Notes: generated by a model not told the origin, from the letters alone. A stretch of DNA of 64,000 nt from Desulfosporosinus orientis DSM 765 (GCF_000235605.1 NC_016584.1:2716001-2780000), one strand, 5' to 3'; shown: positions 32,896 to 43,256, counted from the first letter of the stretch. Translations and numbers: made by a program.

Positions 32896-35049
32896 TTGAA
32901 AAATGTTATCAAGATTTATCATAGAGATCTAAAAAGTATCATTACCAATCCGGTTGCTCTCCTAATTATTTTCGGTATTTGCCTTCTACCTTCTTTATAC
33001 GCTTGGGTAAATATTTTTGCGTGTTGGGATCCTTATGGAAACACCAGTACAATTCCGGTGGCAGTGGTCAATCAGGATAAGGACACTGTTTATCTCGATA
33101 AATCAATTAATATGGGAAACTCTATTGTGGATAAGTTAAAAACCAATAAGCAGATTGGCTGGAAGTTTGTCGATGAGAATGAGGCTGATTTGGGAGTAGT
33201 TGACGGTACATATTTTGCGGTGATAGTGATTCCCAGTGATTTTTCTGCGAGCTTTGCCAGTGTGTTAACCAATAGCCCCAAGAAACCGGAGATTATTTAT
33301 AAAGTGGATACTAAGGATAACCCTGTTGCCACCAAAATTACTGAGACGGCAAAAAATTCACTTGTGGATCAGATATCTTCAAGTTTTATCGCCACAGTCA
33401 ATGAAACCCTCTTTGCTACGTTTAATCAAGTTGGCAAGGATGCTGAAGCGAATAAAAACAAACTCATTCAATGGAAAGACGAGATCATCCAAGTTAATAG
33501 AAATATGGATTTGATTTTAAACATCCTGCAAGATATTAACAGCCGATCCAGTAACTTAAGCGCCTTGCTCATAGAATTAAATGCCACTATGCCGGGCGTG
33601 GATAGACAATTAAGTACCATTGGCCAGGTCAATGAAAATAATGCGAATTTGATTAAGACGACACAGCAAACCCTCAACCAGTCCTTTAATAATATAGATA
33701 CCAATTTAAATAATGTTCAAGCCTCAGTTATAAGAATTCATGATTTATTAAGCGGTATTAATTCCTCAAATACTTCAGCTGCACAAGCAAATTCGAACCT
33801 AGATCAGGTCAATATGATCGTTAATGCTCTTAATGACCAACTTAGTTCCAACCTTAAATTTTTACAGCAATTGAACAATTCTGTGCCTAACGCTCAGGTT
33901 GCTAGGCTGATAGCTTCTTTACAAAGCATACAAAGTTCCTTAGCTGATGAATCGAAAAAACTCACTTCATTACAAGAGCAGTTGAACAGTGCTCATACGA
34001 TCAATCAGAATATGTTGGACCAAATAATCAATGATACTACAAATATGAACCTACAGATTATCAATGCCACAAAGTTATATAATAGCAGCGCCAGAAATAG
34101 TTTGAATGCGATCAGCAATAGCTTAATCACAGCCACAAGCGATGCAGCGAATCTAATTTCTTCGGCCCAGGGCCTGCAAAGTCAAATCGATAGTTTAATG
34201 TCAACTGCGATTGAAGGAAGTCAACTGTCTGCCAAAGTATCCGGTGATTTAAGGAACCGATTACTTGAATATAAGGATATTATCGCCAAGCTAAGTGATA
34301 AACTCCAAATGATTAGTAATAATGATTTGGTTCAAATTATAACTATACTTCAGAGTAATCCTGAATTGATAGGGAGTTTTGTGTCCTCACCTTTCAATCT
34401 GCGGGAGGAGCCCATATACGTGGTGCCAAACTACGGATCAGCCATGGCTCCGGTTTATTCAGTGCTGGCACTTTGGGTAGGAACCCTTATCCTGACATCG
34501 TTGCTTAAGACGGAGGTGCCTAATTTTAAGGGAAGTAAGACTTATACAATACGTGAGAAACATTTCGGAAAGATGTTAACCTTTATCACGCTGGCTCTTA
34601 TCCAGGGACTGATTATTGTACTGGGAGATAAACTGTTATTAGGGGTTTATTCAGTTAATACCCCCTTACTGATTGTCGCAGCTTTGGTTTCCTCTCTAAC
34701 CTTTGCTGTTATTACCTATACATTAGTTTCGCTCTTGGGCAATTTTGGCAAGGCCTTGGCCATAATTTATATGATTATGCAATTGGCGGGAAGCGGTGGA
34801 ACTTATCCCATCCAAGTTGATCCGCTGGTTTTGAGAATACTTCAGCCAACCTTTCCCTTTACTTATGCTATTTCCGTTTTTAGGGAGGCAATTGCCGGGC
34901 CGCTGATAAGTAAGGTCGTTTTAGACTTTATTATGCTGCTGTTATTTGTGGCGATTTTTGTCGTAGCAGGCTATTTCCTAAAAAAACCCCTCTATGAGCG
35001 CGTTCATAGATTTGAAACCAACTTTGAGTTATCGGGAATCGGAGAATAA
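32896..35049 (+). CDS. YhgE/Pip-family membrane protein 1
   Basis: A 717-residue protein of the phage-infection-protein family. One N-terminal helix (ALLIIFGICLLPSLYAWVN) is followed by a large outer domain of about 480 residues with long Asn/Gln/Ser-rich helices likely to be coiled coil. An ABC-2-type block of five to six helices (from about residue 515) ends in KKPLYERVHRF. The family includes the Pip and YueB/EsaA-like surface proteins used as phage receptors, but its transport role is undefined. I chose TTG 32896, next to AGGAG and aligned with the paralogue start, rather than TTG 32866. Confidence 0.83.
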   Translation: MKNVIKIYHRDLKSIITNPVALLIIFGICLLPSLYAWVNIFACWDPYGNTSTIPVAVVNQDKDTVYLDKSINMGNSIVDKLKTNKQIGWKFVDENEADLGVVDGTYFAVIVIPSDFSASFASVLTNSPKKPEIIYKVDTKDNPVATKITETAKNSLVDQISSSFIATVNETLFATFNQVGKDAEANKNKLIQWKDEIIQVNRNMDLILNILQDINSRSSNLSALLIELNATMPGVDRQLSTIGQVNENNANLIKTTQQTLNQSFNNIDTNLNNVQASVIRIHDLLSGINSSNTSAAQANSNLDQVNMIVNALNDQLSSNLKFLQQLNNSVPNAQVARLIASLQSIQSSLADESKKLTSLQEQLNSAHTINQNMLDQIINDTTNMNLQIINATKLYNSSARNSLNAISNSLITATSDAANLISSAQGLQSQIDSLMSTAIEGSQLSAKVSGDLRNRLLEYKDIIAKLSDKLQMISNNDLVQIITILQSNPELIGSFVSSPFNLREEPIYVVPNYGSAMAPVYSVLALWVGTLILTSLLKTEVPNFKGSKTYTIREKHFGKMLTFITLALIQGLIIVLGDKLLLGVYSVNTPLLIVAALVSSLTFAVITYTLVSLLGNFGKALAIIYMIMQLAGSGGTYPIQVDPLVLRILQPTFPFTYAISVFREAIAGPLISKVVLDFIMLLLFVAIFVVAGYFLKKPLYERVHRFETNFELSGIGE

Positions 35050-35081
35050 GAAACACTTTGATAGATTATAAGGAGACGGTA

Positions 35082-37244
35082 ATGAAGAAGGTTTTAGGAG
35101 TCTTTCTCCAGGATCTAAAAAGCATTTCTAAGAGTAAGGCAGCAATTCTAATTGTTATCGGGCTATGTATTTTGCCGTCCTTATATGCTTGGATAAATAT
35201 CAAAGCAAGTTGGAATCCCTATGCTAATACCGGAAATCTCCCGATAGCTGTCGCTAACAATGATGAGGGAGTGGCTTATAATGGGCAAGAAATTAATGTT
35301 GGGAATCAAATCGTTGAAGAACTAAAGAAAAATAGAGACATTGCTTGGATTTTTACCGATTCCTGGCAAGGAAACTATGGATTGAATGAAGGAAAATATT
35401 ACGCTTTAATTGAGATCCCTAATGATTTTTCGAGAAAAATTGTTACTCTAACCACGGAAAATCCGATTAAACCTGATATTGTCTACAGGGTCAACGAAAA
35501 GCTGAATGCCATAGCTTCCAAAATAACGAATGCCGCAACCTTAGAATTAGCCGATAAAGTGAAGAGAAACTTTGTGGCTGCAGTTACTAAAGAGGTATTA
35601 AAAACTTTAAATCCGGTTGGTGGAACCTTGCAGACTGACAAGGCAAAAATTCTTCAATTAAGAGATACCGTGACTCAGGCCAGTAATAACATCGAAGATA
35701 TCAAAGGATTCATTGCCAAGGCTAATTCGAATGCCGAATCATTACAAAGCTATTTAAATAGTGTCAAAAACACCCTGCCCAAACTAAATGAGCAAATAAA
35801 CAGCTTGCAAAATGTTGCGGAAGCCAATAAATCTCTAATTTTAGCAACGAAGCAATCAATCAACACCATCGAATCAAATATCAATAATGACCTGATCCAA
35901 CTCCAAACAATCAATCAACAATCTCAGACCCTGTTATCAACTCTAAAGTCGATGAGTGCGGCTTCCAGTACCAGCGATTTAGTCAGCATCATCAATCAGA
36001 TATCTGCCCCTTTAAGCAGCGCTGCTAATCTTATCGACGCAGATATTAAAAGCTTAGAACTGCTCAATCAGAGTTATCCAAACAAAGCATTTACCCAGCT
36101 TATAAGCCTGCTTGATGATCTTAAAAGGTTAATCACTGCTGAAGAGACAAAGGTAAATGGGTTAAAGACGTTGCTGGACAACGGTGCTTCAAGAGAGTCT
36201 ATAGCTTCGGCTATCGACCAAATTTCTGCGCTCAACAATCAAGTTTCCGATAATCTTTCCCGCATATTTAATAATTTTTATTCTGTTAGTACTAATGTTT
36301 TAAATAATTTGGCCAATAACCTGACAGGAAGCATGGATAATTCCGATGCGATCTTGGAAGCGACAAGAATCATTATCCCCCAATTAAATGCCTTGGCCAA
36401 TTATGGAATCGCCAGTAGTGAACTATCCGTCAAGGAAGCTAATGATTTAAGCAATAAATTATCCGCCCTGCAAAATGAATTAAATGACTTAAGCGTCAAA
36501 ATGCAAAATCTAAATCAAGAAAACCTTGATCAGATCATTGATCTTATGAAAATGAATCCAGGTATGGTGTCTGATTTTCTCTCCTCACCCATCAACGTCA
36601 AAGAAATCGATATTTACAATATGGGGATCTTTGGAGTAGGTTTAACTCCCTTTTATACTGTTTTGGCAATTTGGGTAGGAGGATTGTTGCTATCCTCACT
36701 GTTGAGCGTGGAGCATACTGCTTTAGAGGATGCCGGGAACCAAAAGCTGACCATAATGCAGGCGCATTATGGCAAAATGTTGCTGTTTCTGGCGATTTCT
36801 ATCATTCAAGCTCTAATTGTAACCTTAGGTGATAAATATATCTTAGGTGTTAACCCGGCTAATATGCCTTTGATGATGGGATTTGCCATACTTTCGGCTA
36901 TATGTTTTACAACCATTATATTTACCTTAGTGTCTATCTTTGGCAACGTTGGCAAGGCTATGGTCGTGGTGATCATGGTATTTCAAATCGCAGGTTCGGG
37001 TGGAATTTATCCTATTCAAACCAACCCCAGAATCTTTGGTATACTACAACCCCTGTGGCCATTTACCTACGCTATTGGGGGATTCCGTGAAGCTATTGCG
37101 GGTCCGATTTGGAGTAGTGTTATAAGATATTCAATCGCTCTGCTTCTTTTCATCTGCGTATTCCTGTTTTTGGCCATCCTAAAGAAGCCTTTCCATAAAG
37201 TGACGGCGTATATGGAACATAAATTCAGAGAATCTGGTTTATAA
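35082..37244 (+). CDS. YhgE/Pip-family membrane protein 2
   Basis: A 720-residue tandem paralogue with the same architecture: N-terminal helix (AILIVIGLCILPSLYAWIN), an outer helical region rich in Asn, Ser and Gln, and a C-terminal ABC-2-type membrane block with GSGGIYPIQTNP and FTYAIGGFREAIAGP matching GSGGTYPIQVDP and FTYAISVFREAIAGP in protein 1. The gene starts 32 bases after its partner with AAGGAG before the ATG. Equal size and close spacing suggest a heterodimeric transporter or receptor. No type VII secretion genes are adjacent. Confidence 0.83.
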   Translation: MKKVLGVFLQDLKSISKSKAAILIVIGLCILPSLYAWINIKASWNPYANTGNLPIAVANNDEGVAYNGQEINVGNQIVEELKKNRDIAWIFTDSWQGNYGLNEGKYYALIEIPNDFSRKIVTLTTENPIKPDIVYRVNEKLNAIASKITNAATLELADKVKRNFVAAVTKEVLKTLNPVGGTLQTDKAKILQLRDTVTQASNNIEDIKGFIAKANSNAESLQSYLNSVKNTLPKLNEQINSLQNVAEANKSLILATKQSINTIESNINNDLIQLQTINQQSQTLLSTLKSMSAASSTSDLVSIINQISAPLSSAANLIDADIKSLELLNQSYPNKAFTQLISLLDDLKRLITAEETKVNGLKTLLDNGASRESIASAIDQISALNNQVSDNLSRIFNNFYSVSTNVLNNLANNLTGSMDNSDAILEATRIIIPQLNALANYGIASSELSVKEANDLSNKLSALQNELNDLSVKMQNLNQENLDQIIDLMKMNPGMVSDFLSSPINVKEIDIYNMGIFGVGLTPFYTVLAIWVGGLLLSSLLSVEHTALEDAGNQKLTIMQAHYGKMLLFLAISIIQALIVTLGDKYILGVNPANMPLMMGFAILSAICFTTIIFTLVSIFGNVGKAMVVVIMVFQIAGSGGIYPIQTNPRIFGILQPLWPFTYAIGGFREAIAGPIWSSVIRYSIALLLFICVFLFLAILKKPFHKVTAYMEHKFRESGL

Positions 37245-37279
37245 CCTTGGGGGCTATTGAAATCCCTGTCAGAATACTT

Positions 37280-37822
37280 TTAGTTAAGCTTTTTTAAAGT
37301 TACCAGATCCAATTCCATAACGTAGCGATGATGGCCCTTGCCGAATTCATCTTCACTCATTTTAATCGTTTTGAAACCCAATTTATCCTTATATAAATGA
37401 ATTGCCCCTGGGTTTTCCGTATTAACCGTTAAATCCATTTTATTAAATCCTTGTTCTCGTATATTTATACAAATAGAATGGAGAAAATGATAGCCTAAGC
37501 TTTGTCCCTGGTATTCGTCGGCTATGGCAAAGTCAAATAGATAGGCTTTATCAAATTCTTCCCAGTCGCGCATTAAAATGGCGATACCGATAATTTTCTT
37601 TTTATTTTCTTCCTTAAGAATAAAAACATTGCCATGGCGAATTTGAGGAACTAATCCCCATTCATCGATTCCTTGCTCATTGAAAATGTCCAGTTCAAAA
37701 TTAACGATCCGTCTTAATAAGGATAAATTGAAGTCCTGAACTAAATAAACTTTTATATTTCCTTGATCACCATCAAGATTCTCCACTACTTTCCGGGGTA
37801 AATCGTTTATTTCTTCTAACAT
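37280..37822 (-). CDS. GNAT-family N-acetyltransferase
   Basis: A 180-residue acetyltransferase. The central GNAT core includes FDFAIADEYQGQSLGYHFLHSI (acetyl-CoA loop, residues of about 103-124) and MDLTVNTENPGAIHLYKDKLGFK, the typical final strand-helix. The N-terminal 50 residues are variable. The substrate (an amine on a small molecule or protein) is not predictable. It is convergent with the YhgE pair and divergent from the biotin operon. Confidence 0.82.
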   Translation of the reverse strand: MLEEINDLPRKVVENLDGDQGNIKVYLVQDFNLSLLRRIVNFELDIFNEQGIDEWGLVPQIRHGNVFILKEENKKKIIGIAILMRDWEEFDKAYLFDFAIADEYQGQSLGYHFLHSICINIREQGFNKMDLTVNTENPGAIHLYKDKLGFKTIKMSEDEFGKGHHRYVMELDLVTLKKLN

Positions 37823-37943
37823 GACAACAACTCCTCAATTTGTTGAAATTGTTGTTATTATCCCCCTAAAATTTTGTTTATAATCTATAATATTTTAACG
37901 GCCAAAGAGACTTTACGCTGACTCATTTTAAAGGTTATTTCTA

Positions 37944-38012
37944 AATAGTCTCCCTCCAATTGTAAACCATAATAAAAAAATTGGTTGACAATTGGAGGGA
38001 GACTATTATTAT
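37944..38012 (+). promoter_or_regulatory. BirA biotin operator with embedded promoter
   Basis: TTGTAAACC (37960-37968), 14 bases, then GGTTGACAA (37983-37991) matches the known BirA operator half-sites. The TTGACA inside the right half (37985-37990) with TATTAT at 38007-38012 gives a promoter of 16-base spacing that the repressor would cover. A longer inverted repeat of 20 bp (37944-37963 with 37988-38007) encloses the operator. Biotinyl-AMP-bound BirA should therefore repress the bio operon. Confidence 0.88.
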
Positions 38013-38114
38013 TAGTTATATAGAGGGGACAATCCCCGGGTAAGGACTTTGTTGATTACTAAATGTACTTGAGATTTTATGGTAAAAAATTATTTAAGAA
38101 ATCGGGTGAAGCTT

Positions 38115-40064
38115 ATGGGCCTGTATAGTATAAAGATGAGAGCAAGTAATTGTGAAGAGGGAACTGAAAAACATATTTCCGGAGCGGAGAAGATAGTAAG
38201 CGGCGGCAGTCTTCTCAGGTATTCAGACGCTTTATTAAAGAGAGGGTTGTATCATTCCAAAGGGAAAGCTGATTTCATTAATCTCAAAATCGAAGCTATC
38301 AGCAGCGCTGAAATCCTCTGTTTAGATTCATTGCCTGCCCGTACAATCCCTGTACATAATCATCAGGAAGGTATGCAAACCATTATCGGTCTGCTGGAAA
38401 AAATGAATATCCCTAAGGCGGCAGAGATTATAGAAAAGCTAAAAGAAACCTATCCTATGCGCGGTGCCATGTTGTTGGATGCCGACTCATTAGAACGATT
38501 GGAGCCTGACAAAGAGAGAGGAATTCGAGCTGTCTATATGGATGCCGATCATTCCGGCAGGCAGGAAACGATTGAAATGAAGAACCCTTATTATGAAGCA
38601 ATGGTCTTAGCTGCGAAAGCAGCCTATGCTCCCAATATTATTGGTGAGATCTGTATATCGGATGATCCTAATTATGTAACAGGTTATGTGGCTTCTAAAG
38701 ACATGGGATATGTACGCATTACGAAATTAAAGGAGAAGGGAAGCCAGGATGGGGGCAGGATCTTTCTTTATCGAGGAGACCGTTCCGAAGTCCAAAGCTG
38801 CCTTGATTATTTAGAGAAGCAAAAAGTACTGGTTAGAAATATACCTCCCCTGTCAGATCAGCCAGTGCCTGGCGGGAAGGGTGCCAATAACAAATGGAGT
38901 TTTATAGAGAACACCTTAGGAAATCTAAAAGACAATAATTTGTTCCGCAGTATGAATGAACTTTCCTCGGCCCAAAGTGCCCATGTCAGCTTTCAGGGCC
39001 AAGACATGCTGATGCTGGCTTCCAATAGTTATTTAGATATGTCCAACGATGGACAAGTGAAAACGTATACCTTAAAAGTCATGGAGGAATATGGTGTAGG
39101 CTCAGGCGGATCACGTTTAACAACAGGTACAACATCCATCCATCAGCAATTGGAGAATTTGCTGGCAAAATTTAAGGGGACAGAGGCGGCTTTAGTTTAC
39201 AATACGGGTTACATGGCAAATGTAGGAATTATTTCCGCCCTTTGTGCCAAGGATGACATTGTCTTCAGCGATGAGCTGAATCATGCCAGTATCATTGACG
39301 GCTGCCGGTTAAGCAAGGCCAGAATAGTAGTCTACCGGCATAATGATATGGATGACTTAGAAGCAAAAATAAAAGCCAATCCCTGTGCTAAAGGATTGAT
39401 CGTCAGCGATGCTGTTTTCAGCATGGATGGCGATATCGTGGATTTACCAAGGTTGTTAGAAATTGCGGAGAGATATGAGCTGTTTTCCATGCTTGACGAG
39501 GCCCATGCTACGGGTGTCATTGGTAAAAAGGGATTGGGGACGGCAGAGTATTATGGTCTGGATAAAAAGCCGGATATTCTTATGGGAACCTTAAGTAAGG
39601 CAATTGGCAGCGAAGGCGGGTTTGTCTGTGGAAAACAAATCTTAATTGACTACCTGAAGAATAAATCCCGCAGTTTTATCTTTTCCACATCCTTGTCTCC
39701 TGCTGTGACGGCATCCTCCATCAAAGCCATTGAACTAATCATGAATGAGCCGCAAAGGGTAGAAGCGTTGCAGAAAAATATCCAATACTTTTGTCAATGT
39801 TTAAGGGAATCAGGGATTGAGGCAGATTCCCAAACTGCCATTATTCCGATTATTATTGGCGGTGAGAAACAAACCATGGAGATCTCGAAAGAATTATTGG
39901 CACAAGGCTATTATATTTCAGCGATTCGCTATCCGACAGTTAAGAAAGGAAGTGCCAGACTGCGCATAACCTTGATGTCGACTCACACCAAGGAAGAACT
40001 GAAACGGTCCGCCCAGACTATTGGGAACATTGTCAACAAGTACCGGGGGAGGAATCAATCATGA
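38115..40064 (+). CDS. bioWF: Fused pimeloyl-CoA synthetase (BioW) and KAPA synthase (BioF)
   Basis: A 649-residue fusion. Residues of about 1-245 match BioW, 6-carboxyhexanoate-CoA ligase (MGLYSIKMRAS, AEKIVSG, GAMLLDADSLERLEPDKERGIR, split here by motif). Residues of about 265-645 match BioF, 8-amino-7-oxononanoate synthase, with MLASNSYLDMS, GSGGSRLTTGT, DEAHATGVIG and the PLP lysine in GTLSKAIGSEGGF. Together they activate pimelate and condense pimeloyl-CoA with alanine. I chose ATG 38115 (start of the BioW motif) over 38079. It is the first gene of the biotin operon and overlaps bioB by 4 bases. Confidence 0.88.
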   Translation: MGLYSIKMRASNCEEGTEKHISGAEKIVSGGSLLRYSDALLKRGLYHSKGKADFINLKIEAISSAEILCLDSLPARTIPVHNHQEGMQTIIGLLEKMNIPKAAEIIEKLKETYPMRGAMLLDADSLERLEPDKERGIRAVYMDADHSGRQETIEMKNPYYEAMVLAAKAAYAPNIIGEICISDDPNYVTGYVASKDMGYVRITKLKEKGSQDGGRIFLYRGDRSEVQSCLDYLEKQKVLVRNIPPLSDQPVPGGKGANNKWSFIENTLGNLKDNNLFRSMNELSSAQSAHVSFQGQDMLMLASNSYLDMSNDGQVKTYTLKVMEEYGVGSGGSRLTTGTTSIHQQLENLLAKFKGTEAALVYNTGYMANVGIISALCAKDDIVFSDELNHASIIDGCRLSKARIVVYRHNDMDDLEAKIKANPCAKGLIVSDAVFSMDGDIVDLPRLLEIAERYELFSMLDEAHATGVIGKKGLGTAEYYGLDKKPDILMGTLSKAIGSEGGFVCGKQILIDYLKNKSRSFIFSTSLSPAVTASSIKAIELIMNEPQRVEALQKNIQYFCQCLRESGIEADSQTAIIPIIIGGEKQTMEISKELLAQGYYISAIRYPTVKKGSARLRITLMSTHTKEELKRSAQTIGNIVNKYRGRNQS

Positions 40065-41029
40065 GTATTCAGCACTATAAAGAAAAAGTGATCAATGGAG
40101 CCCTGATCTCGAAAGCAGAAGCAATGCTCATTGCGGAGGCTCCCCTGGAAGAAATTTGTTCAGCCGCCAATGAAATAAGAGAATATTTTTGCGGAAACAA
40201 CTTTGATATTTGTGCCATCGTCAATGGCAAGAGCGGCAGGTGCTCCGAAAACTGTAAATACTGTGCTCAATCAGCATTCTACAGTACTGAGATCGATGAA
40301 TATCCCCTCTTAGAGACAGGGATACTTGTGGATCAGGCCAAGTATAACGATGAACGAGGAATACTCCGTTATTCCATAGTAACTTCCGCAAAGAAACTCA
40401 ATGAACAGGAAGTAAATCAAGTATGTGAAAGCATAAGGGCGATTAGAAAGGAAACAGGAATAGCTGTTTGTGTTTCCTTTGGACTATTGGATGAAGTTCA
40501 GTTCAGAAAATTGAAAGCGGCAGGGGTAAGCAGAGTACATAACAACTTAGAAACTTCAAGAAGGAACTTTCCCAATGTCTGTACTACCCATTCTTTTGAT
40601 GAGAAGATTGAGACCATAAAGGCTGCTCAAAGGGCAGGGCTGAATATCTGCAGCGGGGGGATTATGGGACTGGGTGAGACGATGGAAGATAGAATTGATA
40701 TGGTTCTTACCATCAGAGAGTTAGGTATCCGTTCGATTCCTGTGAATATGCTGAATCCAATTCCGGGAACACCTTATGAAAATACTGAGAAACTTACCAA
40801 TGAGGATATGTGCAGAATTGCAGCGGTATTCCGTTTCTTGGTACCGAAGGCATCTATTCGCATGGCAGGGGGCAGAGGGTTATTGCCGGATAAAGGGGAA
40901 CAATGCTTTCAGTCAGGGGCCAATGCGGCTATATCAGGAGATATGCTTACCACATCTGGAATTTCTATTGAACAGGATATGCAAATGTTAGAAAAGTTAG
41001 GTTATAAGGCAGGGCTATGGAATGAGTAA
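40061..41029 (+). CDS. bioB: Biotin synthase
   Basis: A 322-residue radical SAM enzyme. The SAM cluster is CSENCKYC (Cys61, 65, 68), followed by the YSIVTSAKKL, VCVSFGLLD and HNLETSRRNF segments that carry the [2Fe-2S] cysteines, and GIMGLGETMEDR. It inserts sulfur into dethiobiotin in the last step. The ATG overlaps the bioWF stop and the gene overlaps bioD by 8 bases, giving tight coupling. Confidence 0.94.
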   Translation: MSIQHYKEKVINGALISKAEAMLIAEAPLEEICSAANEIREYFCGNNFDICAIVNGKSGRCSENCKYCAQSAFYSTEIDEYPLLETGILVDQAKYNDERGILRYSIVTSAKKLNEQEVNQVCESIRAIRKETGIAVCVSFGLLDEVQFRKLKAAGVSRVHNNLETSRRNFPNVCTTHSFDEKIETIKAAQRAGLNICSGGIMGLGETMEDRIDMVLTIRELGIRSIPVNMLNPIPGTPYENTEKLTNEDMCRIAAVFRFLVPKASIRMAGGRGLLPDKGEQCFQSGANAAISGDMLTTSGISIEQDMQMLEKLGYKAGLWNE

Positions 41030-41702
41030 AGGGATTTTTATTACGGCAACAGGAACGGATATCGGCAAAACGTTTGTGACAGCCTTAATGATTAAAAAAC
41101 TTCGTGAAGCAGGATTTAAGGCAGGCTACTATAAAGCTGTCTTAAGCGGGGCCGAAGTGACGAAGAATGCCTTAATTCCAGGTGATGCGGACTACGTTAA
41201 CCGGGCAGCAAAGCTTGGCGAAAAGCCGGAAGGTCTGGTCTCCTACGTTTATAAAAATGCGGTTTCTCCTCACCTGGCGGCCAAGCTGGAGGGCAATCCA
41301 GTGGCAATGGAAGTGGTCAAGTCAGCCTACCGGAAAGCCGCCGCCAAATATGACTATCTTACCGTGGAAGGCAGCGGAGGAATCGTCTGTCCTATTCGTT
41401 ATGATCATAGGAAAATTATGCTGGAGGATATTATCAGAGAGTTGGATTTAAGCACCTTGATTGTTGCAGATGCCGGATTAGGTACCATTAATGCTGTTGT
41501 TTTAACCGTTGAATATATGAAGCAGAAAAATCTGTCCATCAAAGGGATTATCTTCAATCATTTTCATGAAGGCAATGTTATGGAAGCAGATAATAAACAG
41601 ATGGTAGAAGCCCTGACAGGGATTCCAGTCATAGCTTTGGTCAAAGATCATGATACGGAACTTAACCTTGATGCCAATAAACTTGCCGCTTTGTATGATT
41701 AG
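41022..41702 (+). CDS. bioD: Dethiobiotin synthetase
   Basis: A 226-residue P-loop enzyme: ATGTDIGKTFVTALM (residues 8-22), the substrate segment KAVLSGAEV (where many homologues have a KPVxSG), EGSGGIVCP, and VADAGLGTINA. It closes the ureido ring of biotin using ATP and CO2. It starts within the bioB gene and is followed by bioA 33 bases later. Confidence 0.92.
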   Translation: MSKGIFITATGTDIGKTFVTALMIKKLREAGFKAGYYKAVLSGAEVTKNALIPGDADYVNRAAKLGEKPEGLVSYVYKNAVSPHLAAKLEGNPVAMEVVKSAYRKAAAKYDYLTVEGSGGIVCPIRYDHRKIMLEDIIRELDLSTLIVADAGLGTINAVVLTVEYMKQKNLSIKGIIFNHFHEGNVMEADNKQMVEALTGIPVIALVKDHDTELNLDANKLAALYD

Positions 41703-41735
41703 AAATCTAAAAATCAAGGGAGAGGAAGGGCAGCA

Positions 41736-43076
41736 ATGAATTTAGTAGAAAAGGACTTAAAGTATATCTGGCACCCCTGTTCACAGATGAAAGATTATGA
41801 ACAACTCAAGCCGATTATTATCGACCATGGCAAAGGCGTTTATTTATACGATCAAGCAGGTAAGGAATACATGGATATAGTAAGTTCATGGTGGTGTAAT
41901 CTTTTAGGACATAGTAATGCAAAGATTAATGAAGCGATCAAAGCGCAGCTGGACCGCCTGGAGCATGTGATTTTTGCCAATTTTTCTCACGAACCGGCAA
42001 TTCTTCTCTGTGAACAGTTAATGGAGATTATCCCCAAAGGACTTACTAAATTTAATTTTTCGGATAATGGTTCCGCAGCTGTAGAGTGCGCCTTGAAAAT
42101 GAGTTTTCAATATCAGTATCAGACAGGACATGAAAAGAAAACCAAATTTATGTGTCTATCGGAAGGGTATCATGGGGAAACCATCGGAGCCTTGTCAGTG
42201 GGAAGCATGGATTTGTATGCCAAAATCTATAAGCCCATGTTAATGGACACGATTCATGTGGAAGCACCTGACTGTTACCGATGCTCTTATGGGAAGTTCA
42301 GAGACAGTTGTAATGCCGAATGTTTTGAACATGCGGAAAAGGCCTTTGCTGAACATGCTGATGAAACCTGTGCTATGATCGTAGAGCCTTTGCTGCAGGG
42401 AAGTGCAGGAATGAGAATCTATCCTGCCCTCTATTTAAAGAAACTTCGTGCATTATGCAACCAGTATAGGGTGATTTTAATTGCTGATGAAATTGCCACA
42501 GGGTTTGGCAGGACGGGAAAAATGTTTGCCTTTGATCACGCAGGGGTAAGCCCTGACATTATGTGCCTTTCCAAAGGTCTGACGGGGGGGTATATGCCAA
42601 TGGCTATTACGATAACCACCGATGAGATCTACAATGCCTTTTATGCTGATTATAATGAAGGAAAAGCATTTATGCACAGCCATACCTACAGTGGAAACCC
42701 TTTGGGATGTTCAGCTGCCTTAGTTGTTCAGAAAATCCTAAGAGAAGACCGGATAATTGAGAAGGCTGCTCTTAGGGCTGAATATCTGCACAATCAATTA
42801 AATGAAGCATTATTAGACCATCAGCATATTGGCGAAATCAGACATCTCGGCTTGGTGAATGCTATGGAATTAGTAATCGATAAGAGGACAAAGGAAGAAT
42901 ATGACTCTCAGCTTAGACTGGGTTATCAGGTTTATAAGAAGGCTTTAGAGAAAGGTCTTATCTTAAGACCCCTTGGCAACGTTTTATATTTTAATCCGCC
43001 CTTGATTATTAATGAAGCAGAAATAGATAAAGCAGTATCAATCTGCGCTGAGTCCATTAAAGAGGTTATAGGCTGA
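41736..43076 (+). CDS. bioA: Adenosylmethionine-8-amino-7-oxononanoate aminotransferase
   Basis: A 446-residue class III aminotransferase. Landmarks are IWHPCSQMKDYE at the start, SSWWCNLLGH, GYHGETIGALSVGS, the DEIATGFGRTGKMFAF block and the PLP lysine in LSKGLTGGYMP. It converts KAPA to DAPA using SAM as amino donor. It is the last gene of bioWF-bioB-bioD-bioA; with BioW supplying pimeloyl-CoA the route from pimelate to biotin is complete. GGGAGAGG precedes the ATG. Confidence 0.93.
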   Translation: MNLVEKDLKYIWHPCSQMKDYEQLKPIIIDHGKGVYLYDQAGKEYMDIVSSWWCNLLGHSNAKINEAIKAQLDRLEHVIFANFSHEPAILLCEQLMEIIPKGLTKFNFSDNGSAAVECALKMSFQYQYQTGHEKKTKFMCLSEGYHGETIGALSVGSMDLYAKIYKPMLMDTIHVEAPDCYRCSYGKFRDSCNAECFEHAEKAFAEHADETCAMIVEPLLQGSAGMRIYPALYLKKLRALCNQYRVILIADEIATGFGRTGKMFAFDHAGVSPDIMCLSKGLTGGYMPMAITITTDEIYNAFYADYNEGKAFMHSHTYSGNPLGCSAALVVQKILREDRIIEKAALRAEYLHNQLNEALLDHQHIGEIRHLGLVNAMELVIDKRTKEEYDSQLRLGYQVYKKALEKGLILRPLGNVLYFNPPLIINEAEIDKAVSICAESIKEVIG

Positions 43077-43256
43077 AGACCCATCTATACCCAGTGTAAT
43101 GAATATTGTATAATATTATTATCGTGTAAAGGAATGGAAATAGTTTGCTGGATAGCAGCAGACATAAAATATCCTGCACCGGAATGGGTATATGTCGGTT
43201 ATGATGAGAGCGGAAGTTACAAATAAACATCACTTAAAATGAAAAGGAAGATAAAA

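Noticed and set aside
32896-37244. Type VII secretion locus based on YhgE/Pip (EsaA/YueB-like) proteins
   Set aside because: No EssC-type ATPase, WXG100 protein or EssA/EssB partner is adjacent.
37944-38007. Inverted repeat as a terminator of the GNAT or YhgE genes
   Set aside because: The inner half-sites match the BirA operator and contain a promoter for the bio genes.
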